The notes: a model not told the origin generated them from the letters alone. Positions 24,239 to 38,700 are shown, numbered from the stretch's first letter. The stretch: DNA of 64,000 nucleotides from Nymphaea colorata (GCF_008831285.2 NC_045142.1:23743300-23807299), one strand, 5' to 3'. Translations and numbers: made by a program.

Positions 24239-27117
24239 TATACTCCATGTTAAGAAAAAATGCGTCAGACAACGCATGTCCATATTATAAACAAGCAAGC
24301 ATCAAACACAGGCAGGATTTATTGCAACTTCAGGATAAGCGATACCTAATTTTGGGGTATATATATGTCAGTGTGTGTGTGTGTGTGTGTGGGAGACACC
24401 GAGGTGAGGAAATCCTGGACTCTACCCCCCTTATCCTGAAAACCAAGTGGAGAATGTTGGACCCCAAGAGGTCCCAACTTTTTTCATTCAGGTGTCAAGG
24501 GGGATGTTGACGTGTTTTGTATGACTGGGTCCGGGTCTGGACCTGACCCAAACCGCAGTCCATGTTGAGTCCTATTTAAGTAAACTGTGTAACCCTAATT
24601 TCGATGTGAATGAGAATTAAGAGAGACAATGACCGGCAGCAAGTGGGCCACGGAATCATCTCTTATCATCATGGTTTTTTCCTCATGTTGAGGGTTTTAC
24701 ACGTTACATTTGTGTTCTTTGTGTGTTTTTCTGTTCAACAGGAGAGAAGACTACCTGGCAGTAGGTTGAACTCTGTGCATTTGCACATTTTTTCTGCTCT
24801 GTTTCACTCAAGATTTTCAGAGAACTTATTAAAGGCCATTTTCTTTCAAATTTTCTCCTCTATCATTTATTTATTCACTTTCTAGTGTGTTTGTCATCTC
24901 TTGGTCTTTTAATTGACCTGTAGAATTGAGAAACACTGATTAGAGAGAGAGAGGGAAATGATGATCTTGGTGGCTGGGTTCGCAAACAGTTGGGCAGATG
25001 TTCATTTTTTAAAATCACTTGATTAGTTGTTCTTTGATCTGTACTCTTATTGAATCTGATTTCAAGTTTTTGGTGATGTTGGTATTGAGATCTCAACCTC
25101 AAACTTGTATGACCTTGTTGAAGAAGATTTCACGAAACACATAACATGCCCTGTTCCTGACATATTAAGAAGTACCTTCCAAAAAGGGATGGTACTTATT
25201 TTTTGGTAGAACAAATAGCCAGCATCTTTAATGCCCATCATGCAATCATTTCCTGTATGAGTTTAGCACTAAGTTGTTACGAGTGAGGTGGAGTTGGTTT
25301 TGGATAAGTATCCTTGCAAATCAAGCATAAGGAAGAAATCCTCCATAACATCAGCCCAGCAATCGAACAATGTAACTCCTCTACCTACCATAAGCTGGTT
25401 TAGGATGGCTCTTGGCAGCCACCTTACACCAGTTATTCTGTATTTTCCGGTGCTTAGTAACTCATCCAAACAATCAAGCATTACCTAAGGGGGTTTATTT
25501 TGTTTCAACAGTGCCCAAATGTCTACTGAGACATTCTGTAGTCTGTCCTGTAAGTATGATAGATCGATGGTGCATATGAACGCAAGCCTAAGTGTTAAAG
25601 ACACAGCCTGTCAACTTCCATATTTGTTTCTCACTTTTCTGACCCAACTCTAGAAGTGACACAAAAAAGTGAGCCATGTTGACAGTGACATCCTGTCCTA
25701 CACAAAGCTTCGCAATGGACCTGTCATGAAGTCTCATCTGAGTATCCTAAATGCCTCTAAAGGAGGATTTTAGACACTTTCTATCAATTTTGTTTGTGTG
25801 CATGCATGCATGAGTGAGAATAAGAGACCTCTAGGGAAAAAATGCAGAGAGCTGCTTCAGGCAAAACCTCATCCATCAATGTCACATCAGTCCAAATAAT
25901 CCCTGCAAATGTCCAAATAAGACAATGTGTGAATAAAAACTCTAACTAATCCAATCCAAACACATGAAGAGGACTTTTGAAATAAACACTTGAATTAATG
26001 TGTTTGTGTTTTAGAAATCTGAAGCCAGATCAAAGTCCGCAAAGAAACTTTAACAGTCTTCAACTCTTCATGGAACAAGAAGCAAGGTTTCACAGAAAAA
26101 CAAGTAAATTATAAAAACTAATAATTTGGTATAAAAAATTCATGGTAGCACATCCAAGTTGAAAAAAAATCATTATCAGCAAAGGAACAACATCCACAAC
26201 AGTCTAGTAGTTCACGAGGTTTATGATCTCCACTGCAAGCAATGCTCTGTTTCTGAATGAAAGATAAATGGACAAAAAGGGAACCTGTTCCAAAATGGAT
26301 ACTCTCTTCTTACCATAATATGAGCCCTAACAACAGCTGCTTTTTTGCTTATAATTCATGAAAGCAGCTCAAGAATAGGATGATTGTCAGAAGTCCCAGA
26401 AGATAAAAAGAAATCATGGGAAAGATAAAAAATCAAATGCTCTATATCAGACATAGGATGCATGATATCAAAGACAGATACGACTCAGAAGATATAACTG
26501 CAATTGCAGATAGAGATGAGTATCAATGTATTCTTTGGTGGGTCAAACATGGCCATGCATAACCTATTTTCAACACCTTGCTTTCAGGTTATTAGCTCAA
26601 CCTGCTATATCTTCATGCCACGGATGAAATTGGAAGGCATACATATTGAAAATATTAAAAAGAAACCAACTCACAAGCAACCACGCAAAAGATTTGGTTT
26701 GTCTTCCAACCTTCAGTTGCTTTCATGAACTGAAGATGTATAAGGTATCTTTTTATATGTTTCTTCTTATTTTTAATCTATAAGATCAAAAGCTCTTCTA
26801 TTTATTTGACATTATATAAATACAGTTTTTTGATTGTGTTGCCGAAGGGAGGCACCAAGATCTGGATATCAATGCTGAAGAGTTTAATTTATACGACAAA
26901 AATGAAATACAACCTCTAAATATGGAATTATGTGATCCTTCTAAAGAGGTGGAGGTAGGATCATGATGAAATTTTATTATGGATTACGAACAATTTTGTC
27001 ATTTTTAGTTGCCATGACTCAGGCTCTGTCAATTATTTTGCTTGAATTTTAGAGATCAGTGCAATGGTCTAATGGTTTATGCATGAACTTGTGGATTTAT
27101 TTTGCTTGTGTGTGTGT

Positions 27118-27149
<32 letters not shown>

Positions 27150-29222
27150 ATGGTATGGCCCAAGTTTTCTATGGCTTGTATTTCCCATTCTAAACATTTG
27201 ATTAATTGGTTAAATTGCCAAAATAATTTGGTGGATGCAATTTATATGGTTCATTAACAAAGGAGAACCTCTAAAGCACAATAATTCTAGGTGTAAAAAG
27301 GAGAATCAGGGACGTAAAACATTAGCAGCTCTTAAATTTTTATGGGTCAAAAGGACATGATTTTATTTCGAGAAAAAACATCTGATTAGAAACAGTTACT
27401 ACATCCATGGCCATGCTGGATCATGAGCAAGAAATGTCCAATGTGATTTAGGAAACTCGGGACTGCCACTTGTTTAAAAAATTACATACATGGAGACATC
27501 GTCAAGAGTAAAATAACACTTATGATTAGTAAAATGACCAGGTTAAAAAATTAAATGTGCATTATTAGTGGCATCGAGACATCGTCAAGAGTAAAATTTC
27601 AAGGATGAAGTACTTACTGAGCATTGTCAGAAGATCAGACGCAGTAACACTCTCCTTTATGTCCTGCTGAGTGGCTTCAAAACGCCTACAGCAAAGAGGA
27701 ACAAATAAGCCACAAGTTGGACCTTGAATGTTTTTGGCCATGATGGTATGGGCTTCAAATCCAAGGGGGACCAAGGAGGATCATAGAATCCCTAGGCTTG
27801 ATAAGAACTGAATTCATTCAGAGCACGCATAGGAGATGGAGTCCCCCCATCAATGTCTGAGACAACTTAGAGGCCAGATCTTAGACAAAGATTGAAGATC
27901 CAAAATATGTTAGGGGAGAGATGTGTATCTCAATTTTTTAGATCTCCCTTGGATTTGATTCATGTGCAGCCTAAAATAAGCAGCAGTAAAGTGATACTTG
28001 GAGAAAAGGGCTTTAGTTATTTCTATGAGGCGCCTTTCAGAATCAGGGAAAATCACTCGATAAGCACGAACTGTCTTGGCCAGCTCGCCAATGGATGCCT
28101 GACAACATATACATATAAATATTGTTACTAAATTATCATGCATTTGGAACAAGGCAACACTTGCTCAAATTACAAGATAGAATTGGAGGCATGGATCATG
28201 CTTATAAAGATAATCCTAACAGTTATTCAATGACAATAATCTCTTTGATTTCTAAACCCTACTCCTTCATTCTGCATTTCCACATGCAGGAGGATGCTTT
28301 ATCAAGACAAGGAAAATAAAGAAATCACCATCCACTTCAACACAGAACTCAACACAAAATAGCCATCACTAAACAAGAAGCGAAGAATTTGGTAATTCCA
28401 CAGTCGACTAGGCTCTTTTTTTTTTTTGACAGCCTAAAAATTTTGTTGTTTTTCACATACTCTTCTTTTTTCTTCTTTTGAGATAGATCTTTTTCCATTT
28501 CTTCTGTTTTGTGAACTTTCTTTTACTTTTTGCAATTGCATGTGATTTGGTATTAAAAGTATCTCAAATTTTGTGTGTGAGCATGCATGTATGTGTGTTT
28601 GAACTTTGAACTAACAGTTACAATTCATATACCGATATATCTTTAATATCTTTATGTTATTCTTTTTCTTAATATTATTTCTTGTTTTCTACAATTACAA
28701 TAAGAGATAGTTTAAGATGAACAATGTTAACATGAAAGTCATTATATTGAAGATATATGTTGCATCTTCTGTTAATTAAATTAGTACTTTATGTTTTGTT
28801 TCAGGATTTAGCTTTAGAAATTAGAATTAGAGATTTAACAATTAGGACACGGTAAGATTGGATGTTCTATCACATTAAAAAGCATTTGGTATTTACCTGT
28901 CAGATTTTTTATGATATATATTGTAAAATTTAATTTCAACTTCACTAAATTTGAGCTTTCAAACGTTTACTTATGTTTGTTATCGTGTTATGAAATATGT
29001 AACGTATTTGTGTTACTGTACATTTAAATTGTTTTATTGTTATAAGATGATAGTTATAGGTTTTTTACAGACGATTGCTAGGTTTTTTATAGACGATTGC
29101 TTCCACTGCATTGTCAAATAGCATATGTTTTATTTTTTCTAGAAGAACCACTTAATGTGCCTAGTCCCACCTAGGCTCTAGGCTCATTAACTACACAGAC
29201 TGCACCCAATGCTTTTGACAAC

Positions 29223-29305
<83 letters not shown>

Positions 29306-32300
29306 GTATCTGTCGCACGGAGAGCTGTACCAGTACCGGTCCGCACTTGGGCGCGGCTCGGGTACGTGTGTGACCATACCGGGTATGGTCAACGTATCTG
29401 GGTACGTATCTGGCATTTTTGCACTTGTTCAAAGTTGATCGAGTCCAAATATGTCTTTAAATTAGGGCTTTTTTTTTTACTTTAAAACAAAATGCAAACC
29501 CTCGACTTTTGTCAAGGGTTCTATGTATTACTCACTGCAGTAGTGCATGTGGAGTTCTCCGGCAATGTTGGCTGCTCCGTCGACTAGCTTCCGGCATTTT
29601 CCGGCAAGAGGCAATCTCTCTAGCGAAGGGCGATGCAGCTGCTGTTGTTCAGCGACTTCTCCGTCAACTGATTTGGGCATTTTTTGTTAAAGCTTCATAT
29701 TTAAGCTTCTTTTTTTAATCAGTCTCCCGCCGTCCAGCAGTCTATCCGTTTACTTCCAACAGCAGGTTTAGAATCATTTGCCCTTCTTCTATGACTTGCA
29801 TCAACTATTCTTCTTTTTCTTCTTCAAATATCATATTGTCTGCCCTTTCTCTTTTTACATTTATATGTGTAGAAACAAAATGTGCACGAGAGAAGAAGAA
29901 AGCACACGGATGTAACGTGGAAAACCCTCGACTCGAGGGAAGAAAAACCACGGGTGAGGAGGTCTGGTGCCCACTAGCCTCCAGACACTCTCTCTCTTCA
30001 ACACTTCATTAACACAAAGATTAGGGTTTACAGAAGTATAAGTAGTCCTCATTAGGACAAACCGGATCGGGTACGGATCCGGACCCGAACAACAAAACCC
30101 GTCAACACTCCCCCTCAAGTTGGGCATACATATCAAACATGCCCAACTTGGATACATTTCTCTCAAATGGAGTTACACTTAAGGCCTTGGTTAGGACATC
30201 AGCAGTTTGGTCTTCAGACTTCATGTAAGGTAGCGTTAATTCCTTAGCATCAATTCTTTCTCTGATGAAGTGACGGTCGATCTCCACATGCTTTGTTCGA
30301 TCATGAAGAACCGGGTTGTTAGCCAAGTTAATTGCAGACTTATTATCACAATACATCCTCATAGGCCCTTCAATCTCTATTCCAATATCTGTCAGTAAGA
30401 TCTTCAGCCATAACAATTCTGATACCCCAGTAGCCACAGCCCTATATTCAGCCTCTGCACTCGAGCGGGAACACACATCTTGTCTCTTGCTTCTCCAAAC
30501 AACCAAATTTCCCCCCAAGTAGACGCAGTATCCTGAAGTAGATCTTCTGGTGTCAACACAGCCTGCCCAGTCTGCATCAGAATACCCTTCAACTTCAATA
30601 GATCTTTGTTGCACATATAGAAGTCCCTTTCCGGGATTCTTCTTCAAGTAGCACAAAATTCTATCTACAGCCTTCAAGTGCATATCTGTAGGTGCATGCA
30701 TGAACTGGCTCATCACATTTACAGCAAATGTGATATCAGGTCTAGTCAGAGTGAGATAAATCAGTTTGCCAACTAGACGTTGATATCTCCCTTTAGCTTC
30801 TTCACCCAACAGTTCTCCATCTTTGCTACCAAGTTTATGCCCAGCATCTATAGGAGTAGAGGCTGGTCTGCATCCCAGTTTTCCTGTCTCCTTTAGTAGA
30901 TCCAGGGTATACTTCCTTTGACTAAGTGCAAGAGTTGTACCTGATCTAGCAATTTCAATACCCAGAAAATACTTCAGCTTACCAAGATCTTTTAGATCGA
31001 ATTCAGTAGATAGTAAACCCTTTAATCTTGCTATCTCTTCCTTATCATCACCTGTAACAATCATATCATCAACATAAACCAATAGTAGAGTAACTTTACT
31101 CTCTCTTCTCTTTACAAACAGGGTATGATCTCCATTTCCTTGTTTGTAGCCATGTTTCTTCATAACAAGTCTGAGCCGTTCAAACCATGCTCGGGGAGAC
31201 TGTTTCAGCCCATACAAAGCTTTCTTCAATTTACAACATTTTCCAGGCTTCTCAAAACCTGGTGGCATGCACATGTACACTTCCTCTTCGAGATCTCCAT
31301 TGAGAAAGGCATTTTTTACATCAAGTTGGCACATCTCCCAACCCTTCAGCACCGCCAATGAAATAATAACTCTAACAGTCTTCATCTTTGCAACAGGAGC
31401 AAACGTCTCTAAGTAGTCGATCCCATATTTCTGACTGAACCCCTTGGCCACCAATCGTGCTTTGTACCTTTCAATGCTACCATCTGGTTTGTACTTAACA
31501 GTGTAGACCCACTTCGACCCAACCAAGTGGGCTGCTTCAGGAATATCAACCACCTCCCATGTCTGATTTCTGTCTAAAGCTTCCATCTCTTCTTTCATTG
31601 CATGAGACCACTTAGTGTCACCCTGAGCCTCTGTAGCATTCCTGGGAATCACAACCACAGCCAAGGAGGATACAAAACATTTATAGTCAGTGCTCAATCT
31701 AGAGTAAGATACGAAGTTACCAATAGGGTGCTGGGTACATGACCTGACCCCCTTTCTCAAGGCAATAGGAAGATCCTCCTTTTCTTTTCCAACATCTTGC
31801 TTCTGAACACGACTTGGATCATCCAAGGAAGAAGTAGGATTGGGATTCGGTGTAACCTCCTCATCATCAATCACCTTGTCAGTACAAGCTCTTCTCCTGG
31901 AATACACCTGTCCAAACATACGATTACCCTCTTGTTCTGTCACCAAAGGATGCTCTCCCTCCTTCTCCTGTTCATGTACATCAGTAGTCGTCCCCTCTTC
32001 ATCTTTGCCATCTTCATCTTTGCCAAGCACCTTGGCAACAGGATTCTCTTCACGCCTGTAATCCATAAAGTCTGTAAACTGAATTTCCTGTGTGGGAGAA
32101 TACTCTTCCTTAGACATCAATTTCTCCCCCTGAAGAGAATTCTCACCAAAATAGGAAACATGTTCCAAGAATGTGACATCTTTGGTAATGTGAAGACGAC
32201 CAGTGGTAGGATCTAGACATTTATAACCTTTTTGAGTGGAAGAATACCCAAGAAAGACGCCCTTAATAGATTTGGGATCAAGTTTTTTTACATTGGGGCT

Positions 32301-35300
32301 GTGGTTATGTATGAAACACACACATCCAAAGACTCGAGGAGGAAGATGAAAAGGTTGACTACTCCCTGGAAGCATAGAGTATGGAGTACGACCCTTTAGC
32401 ACACGAGTGGGCATGCGATTAATCAAGTAGACACTAGTAAGGATTGCATCACCCCAATAGTATTTTGGGAGATGTCTTTGGAACAGTATGGCTCGGGTGA
32501 CATTGAGCAACTGACGATTTTTCCTCTCAGCAACCCCATTTTGAGGGGGGGTATAACTACAGGATGTCTCATGAACAATCCCCCTCTTTCGAAAGAATTC
32601 TTCAACAGTGAGACACAGATATTCACGAGCATTATCAGACCGAAAAGTCTTGACAGAATGTCCATATTGGTTTTCCACTAGGAGGATGAAAGTTTCAATA
32701 ATGTGAGGCACCTCACTACGATCTTTCAACAAATACACAAAGGTACATCTTGAATAATCATCTATAAAGGTTATAAAGTATTGAAAACCACCACGAGAAT
32801 GAATGCCCGAAGGCCCCCACACATCAGAATGAACCAAGGAGAAAGCTTTATTAGAACGACTATTTGAAATTGGATAAGAAGCTCTAACATGCTTCGCAAA
32901 CTGACACACATCACATGATAACATGGAAATGTTTAAACTAGAACATAGTTCAGGGAACAAATGTTGCAAAATCCCAAATGGGAGATGACCAAGGCGTTCA
33001 TGCCAAAACAAAAATAACTGACGACACTCTTCCTCCTTCTTCTCTGTTCTGCAGACTGCTGACATAAGAGCTGTGACAACGCGTATAGGAAGCCGATACA
33101 GCCCATCAGACACCAAACCAATCCCAATCCTCTTCCCTGTCACCAAGTCCTGCAAAACACAACGTTTTTCAGAAAATATAAGCTCACACTTCAGTTCCTT
33201 GGTAATCTTACTAACAGATAACAAATTTAAGGGAAGATGAGGAACATGTAAGGCATCATGAACTAAAAAATTATTTAACAAGGAAAGACTCCCTTTCCCT
33301 GCCACTGAAGTAAAGGAACCATCGGCAAGGGACACACGTTCCTTTCCCGAGGATAGCTTGTAGTCATGGAAAAGCTTGGGGTTGCCAGTCATGTGATGAG
33401 TGGCACCGCTGTCAACAATCCATTCACCCATAGAAGAAGTACCTTCTCCCCCTGAAACAGCCAATGCCTGATTGATCTTCACCTCATCTGGTGTATCTGC
33501 CTGACCAACATCAATCTTGCTCAAATATGCTCGTAGCTCACGAATCTGCTCTGCAGAAATAGAACCTTTCCCATCACTCAGACTTGTTGCAGACGATACA
33601 GGCTTCTTCCCACTCGAAGACCTCCCCCTATTATCCTTCTTCTCTGGATACAGGTCCCAACAAAAATCCCTAGTATGACCAAGTTTTTTGCAATGAGTAC
33701 ATTTTCGGGAAGAACGAGGAGTTCCAACAGGGGCACGGCTAACATAGGCAGACTGTTCTTCCCCCTTTCGTCCACTAGAGAGCAGCCTTCTCTGTTCTTC
33801 AGCTTCAACACGGGAATAGACATCTTCAATACTAAATGATTCGTCAGAGTTAAGAATCTGACCCCTTATATTTTCAAAGTCATCATTCAGTCCGGATAAG
33901 AAAAGGAATACCCTGTTTTCCCATTTATCAGTCATGTACTGCATCTGGTCGTGAGGACACCTCCATGGAATATCAGAGTGATAGTCAAGGTCCTCCCACT
34001 TAGATTTTAATGCTGCATAAAAGTCTGCAACCGAGAGAGCACCTTGTCGCAGGGAATACACATCCTTCATAAGTTGATACACACGAACTTTCCTTTTCTT
34101 TTGGCCATACATCTGCTCCAAAATAATCCACATATCCCTTGCAGTCTTCTTACGAAGAATGAGGGGTTGGATATCCGGGGACACTGAATTGACAATCCAG
34201 GTTTTGACCTGGTTGTCTTCAAGAAACCATGTATCCCAAGCCAGACTATCTGCAGCAGGTTCAACCTTTCTCCCATTCACATAGGCAATGCGTCCTCGCC
34301 CAGCAATCCCCATGGTAATCGCAGCAGACCATCGGGAATAGTTCTCCTTGGTAAGTTGAATGGTGGTAACCTGAACCGGTACATGATCAGTCCGCGCAGA
34401 CACAACATCAGGCAGAGTAGTGTTGACTGAAGAAGAAGACGAGTCAGCCATGATCACGAGGTAGAAGTGGCTGCCAAAGAACACACACAGCAGCAACCGA
34501 GAGAAGAGGTGAGATGACGCAGTCGGGGATCAACGGCGGAAGTGGCGGGAGCTGCGGAAGCAGCAGGACGCGGCGGAAGCAGAGGGCCGCGCTTGGCAGC
34601 GCGCGCCGAGAAGAGGCGACGACGTCGGATGTCCGCGGCGGCGGAGGCGTCAGCAGAGACGTTGGCGTCGACAGTCACGACACCAGCGACGCAGCAGCGG
34701 TCACAGCCACGGCGGGGCAGCAAGGGCAGCGGCGGCGGTCACGGTCACGGCCACGGTGCGGCGACAGCGGCGGTGGTCACGGTCACGGCCAGGGCAGCGG
34801 CGGCGCAGCAAGGGCAGCGGCGGCGCAGCAAGGGCAGCGGCGGCGGTGGTGGTAGCGACGGCGACGGTGGTAGCGGCGGCGGCAGTCAGGGTTGGAACTT
34901 CACAACCATAGAATAAAAAACAGATTTTGTTTTCTCCAAGTCCGACGGCTCTGATACCATGTAGAAACAAAATGTGCACGAGAGAAGAAGAAAGCACACG
35001 GATGTAACGTGGAAAACCCTCGACTCGAGGGAAGAAAAACCACGGGTGAGGAGGTCTGGTGCCCACTAGCCTCCAGACACTCTCTCTCTTCAACACTTCA
35101 TTAACACAAAGATTAGGGTTTACAGAAGTATAAGTAGTCCTCATTAGGACAAACCGGATCGGGTACGGATCCGGACCCGAACAACAAAACCCGTCAACAA
35201 TATGCAACCTTTTTTTTTTCAGATAATCGTGCGTCTGTGCATGTTCCTATGTTATTTTCTGTAACTACCAGTTCTATTTCAGCATTTAGCACTTAGATTG

Positions 35301-35681
35301 CAGTTCCACGATGTTGAATTATGGTTCGTATTTGACTGTCTAAGGGGCTGCTCAGTTGTTTGATAGATGCGATTTTCCTCATTTCATTGCAACTTTGCAA
35401 TATATGCAACAGAAGACTTTGAGATTAATATGTATTTTGTCCATATGCTTAAAGTTTTTCATAGGTTTCTTAAACACACTGTTGCAAAAGCCGTTGGTAT
35501 ATATCTTCTATCATATGTTGTTTACTTGTTTATGTTGTTATATATGTTCAATGTTGTTTACTTGTCATAGATATTTTTATGTTGTTTACTTGTTTATCAT
35601 TTCTTAGTAAGTTTTTCTTTGTTATATATATATATATATATCCGCACCCAAGATTTTTGAAATGGTTTGTACCTGTACCTC

Positions 35682-35713
<32 letters not shown>

Positions 35714-38700
35714 ACTAAATATAATATTTAGTATTGCATTTTATTAGTTCTATATTTTTTTTTTCCTTTTACCACTTAAAGCGTCTAGGCTCCACCTAAC
35801 ACTTTTTAACAAACATGAAATACAACCAGGACAATGGTCAAAACTTTCCTAGATTTTGGAACAAGATACTTCCACAAAACCTACTCTTATTGTTTATACG
35901 TAAACACCTTGCTTTTCTAGGGTTGCACATGATGCACAGGAGCTTAGAAAGTATTTGTAAGTACTTGTATATATTCCAGTGGGGTATATGTATATATCTA
36001 TGTGTGTGTATATATACATCTACACACACACACACATATATACACTGTATTCATATGTGTTCTTTGCATATATGACTAAGTTTGTAAATGTATTTGTGTG
36101 CATAAATAATTGTACATAGGTCAAATTTGTATTCTTCACTTTTTTTTGTATGTATAGAATTGTATCTTCATTTTTTTGTATTTATCTTCTGGATATTTTT
36201 AATTTTTTATTCTTGCCTCATTCTGAAGGAGACGTTGGCAATCGGCATCCCTAAGCACTCCATAACATGTTCATAAGCAATGCCCACACTATGAAAGAAC
36301 AACCACAGGTGTATCTTCCAATAAAAAGTCAATCAAGAATCAAGGTGCAAAGCAACATCCTCAACCACCGTTTCATGACCAGCATCAAACAAACAGATTA
36401 TTAGAATCTGGCTTCCACAACAACATTTTGAGCATAAGCGAAATTCCTTATAAAACATTGAACAAGAACTTTCTTGGTCATGATAAATCACTTTCGAAAT
36501 TCAAGACTTGAGTACCTGGTCATTGCTGTTTTTTGAAGAACCCTGTCTAGAAGAATCAGAAAGGCGTCCAGCTTTGGCAGGACCATCTAAAGCAGGAGTG
36601 TGCTCTTTAGTTTCTTTCTGAAGTTCAGCCACGAAATGGTCCAACTTCTCCTCGAGTAGTTTTGTTTTTAAGCTGTCTACCTGCCAACAAACAGAAAAAT
36701 AAAGACAATGAACCTTCGGAGAAAAAAAGTAAGGAAAGAAGCCCCTTTTTTGTTTGGAATTTATCCAATTCATAAATAAGTACTAACAAAATTAAAGAGA
36801 AAAACTGGAAGTTCAACTGTCAACTAGAAGACAACAAACGCCAGAGATGCAGACAAGGAAACAAGACTCTTCATAATAGATTTGATTTACTAAAACACAA
36901 TGAGACTTAAAGGGAAACAAGAAAAACTTGGGACTTGGGAGTAAACTTAATTGCCTACCAGAAAGCATGGACTCACATATTCACAACATGCAGCTCACAA
37001 GATGAAAACAGAAACAACGCAAAATTAGATCACTAGAAAATGACATAACATCCAGTCAAAACATCAGTCTTATCACTTATATTTTGAGCATTGATGCCAA
37101 ATCTTATCATTTGGAAGATGAAAAAGGAACAGCAATGGATTGGTGATTCTTCCTAAAGAGCACCAAGATATTGGCTGAAGCCTGAATCACTTTTTCTTTC
37201 TGCCTGCCTTTGTATTTTTTGAATGGCAGATAATCTATAAGAGCTCTCATCCTTGTCTGCAGATGAAAAAAGAGAAATGAACCCTTCTGCGTTAACTGGA
37301 AATTTAGAGGCATGTGCATGGTTCTGGCATTGACTACCATTCACAAATCCATGGTATCCTTATCATGAGAAAGACAAGCAAATTACACAAAGAATCAATG
37401 AATTTGTAAGCTGCTTTTTATAACAAGAATCCAAAAAAACAAAGGAAGAATGATAAAACCAATATCAACCTACCAGTACATGTACATGAATGTAGCCTAA
37501 AATATTGCTTTCACCTCTTTTCTGATGCTAACTCAGTGATGGTAGGGTTCTCCAGGATTGTACCAGTGAAATAGCTTATTCAATCAGGACAATATGTTGA
37601 TAATGGTGGCACATTGATGAAAGGATCTCCACCCAAACCACTACAAATATGGTTTGGTCTTTGCCAACAAAAGTTGCAAGACCATTGGCTCTAGATAGGT
37701 TCAGCTGTAATAAAAGCTTGCACGGCTTTCCTTGGATAAAACTATCCATCAAATAATTTTACGTCCATGTGCTAAAATTAGAGTGACATGAATGAGTAAC
37801 AAACCTTGCAACAGAAGATATGCATATCTCAGAACTTATTGCCAATAAACAGGAAAAAAAACGGTTACTCCAACTGCCTTTCCATGAGTATTGAGTAAGT
37901 AGCTGACCAGCATAAACTAGAGCTGAATACGCATTGCCAGTTGGACATCTAACAAACAAAGTCACAAACTAAGTCACATGGGTACTTCAGTAAGGTCCAT
38001 GTACCCATGTTGCCATACCCACACCTAAAGTGGATACTTGGATACACTTGGGTACTTTTTAGCTCGAAGCTGATGCAAACTACTTAATTTTATTTGATTT
38101 AATTTTTTCTAACTCAGTTTTCATTCTGTTTTTTAGAGTTATTGTTCATTAACATATAATGTTTTTATTTATATCACTTGTGTATTTAAATGTTGGTTTC
38201 ATTTTGATTTTTTTCTGCTATTTTGCATATATACATGTACATATCCTGCCATATCCCCCCATATTGTCTAAGTTACTGTCTATACCAGTGACTCTATACC
38301 CATACCCATGTGACTTAGGTCACAGATGAAACGGTACCATTAACCTTCAAAGTAAATCACATGGTCACAATGCATGCAATCACACACTGTTCTACATCTT
38401 CAATGATCTTAACATGTTCTAGAAACAAGCCAAAGCACCTGTCAACAGACAATGATATAAATAGCATATTGATCCACCAGTGCAAGAGAAAAGCATCAAT
38501 GGCAGCAATTTGACTTTATCCTGCCAATGGTAAACCAATTGGCAACTAGTTGAAGACATGTCATCATGAACACAGATTTTCAACATAAAACCTTGTTTCT
38601 CAATCTGAAGTTATTCTTATTACAGCAAGATCTGGGAATTTAAGTCCAGCAAATTGTTAACATACTGGAAAACCCAACTGCTTCAGAAGTACTACAGCCT

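Larger units (their letters stand above)
29868..35199 (-). mobile_element. Complete Ty1/Copia LTR retrotransposon in VPS51 intron 8
   Basis: 5,332 bp, transcribed on the minus strand, the same sense as the host gene. It has identical 240-bp LTRs, an ATATG target duplication, a primer-binding site adjacent to the 5' LTR, a polypurine tract adjacent to the 3' LTR, and one uninterrupted gag-pol frame. Zero visible LTR differences imply a very recent insertion. Removing it would shrink intron 8 from 8.4 to about 3.1 kb. It may still be autonomous. Confidence 0.97.

Noticed and set aside
25269-25481. 70-codon minus-strand frame in VPS51 intron 11
   Set aside because: Looks somewhat protein-like but matches no family I recognise and does not fit the VPS51 frame. 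Probably transposon-derived or chance.
34514-34916. Gly/Ala/Arg-rich open frames on both strands in the Copia leader
   Set aside because: Compositional effect of GGC/GCC repeats, located in the untranslated leader of the element.
37180-37270. Exon-like stretch with an acceptor (CATCTGCAG) in VPS51 intron 7
   Set aside because: Exon 7 (LLKQLGFP) joins exon 8 (VDSLKTKLL) directly as in the family. An extra exon would break the conserved region.
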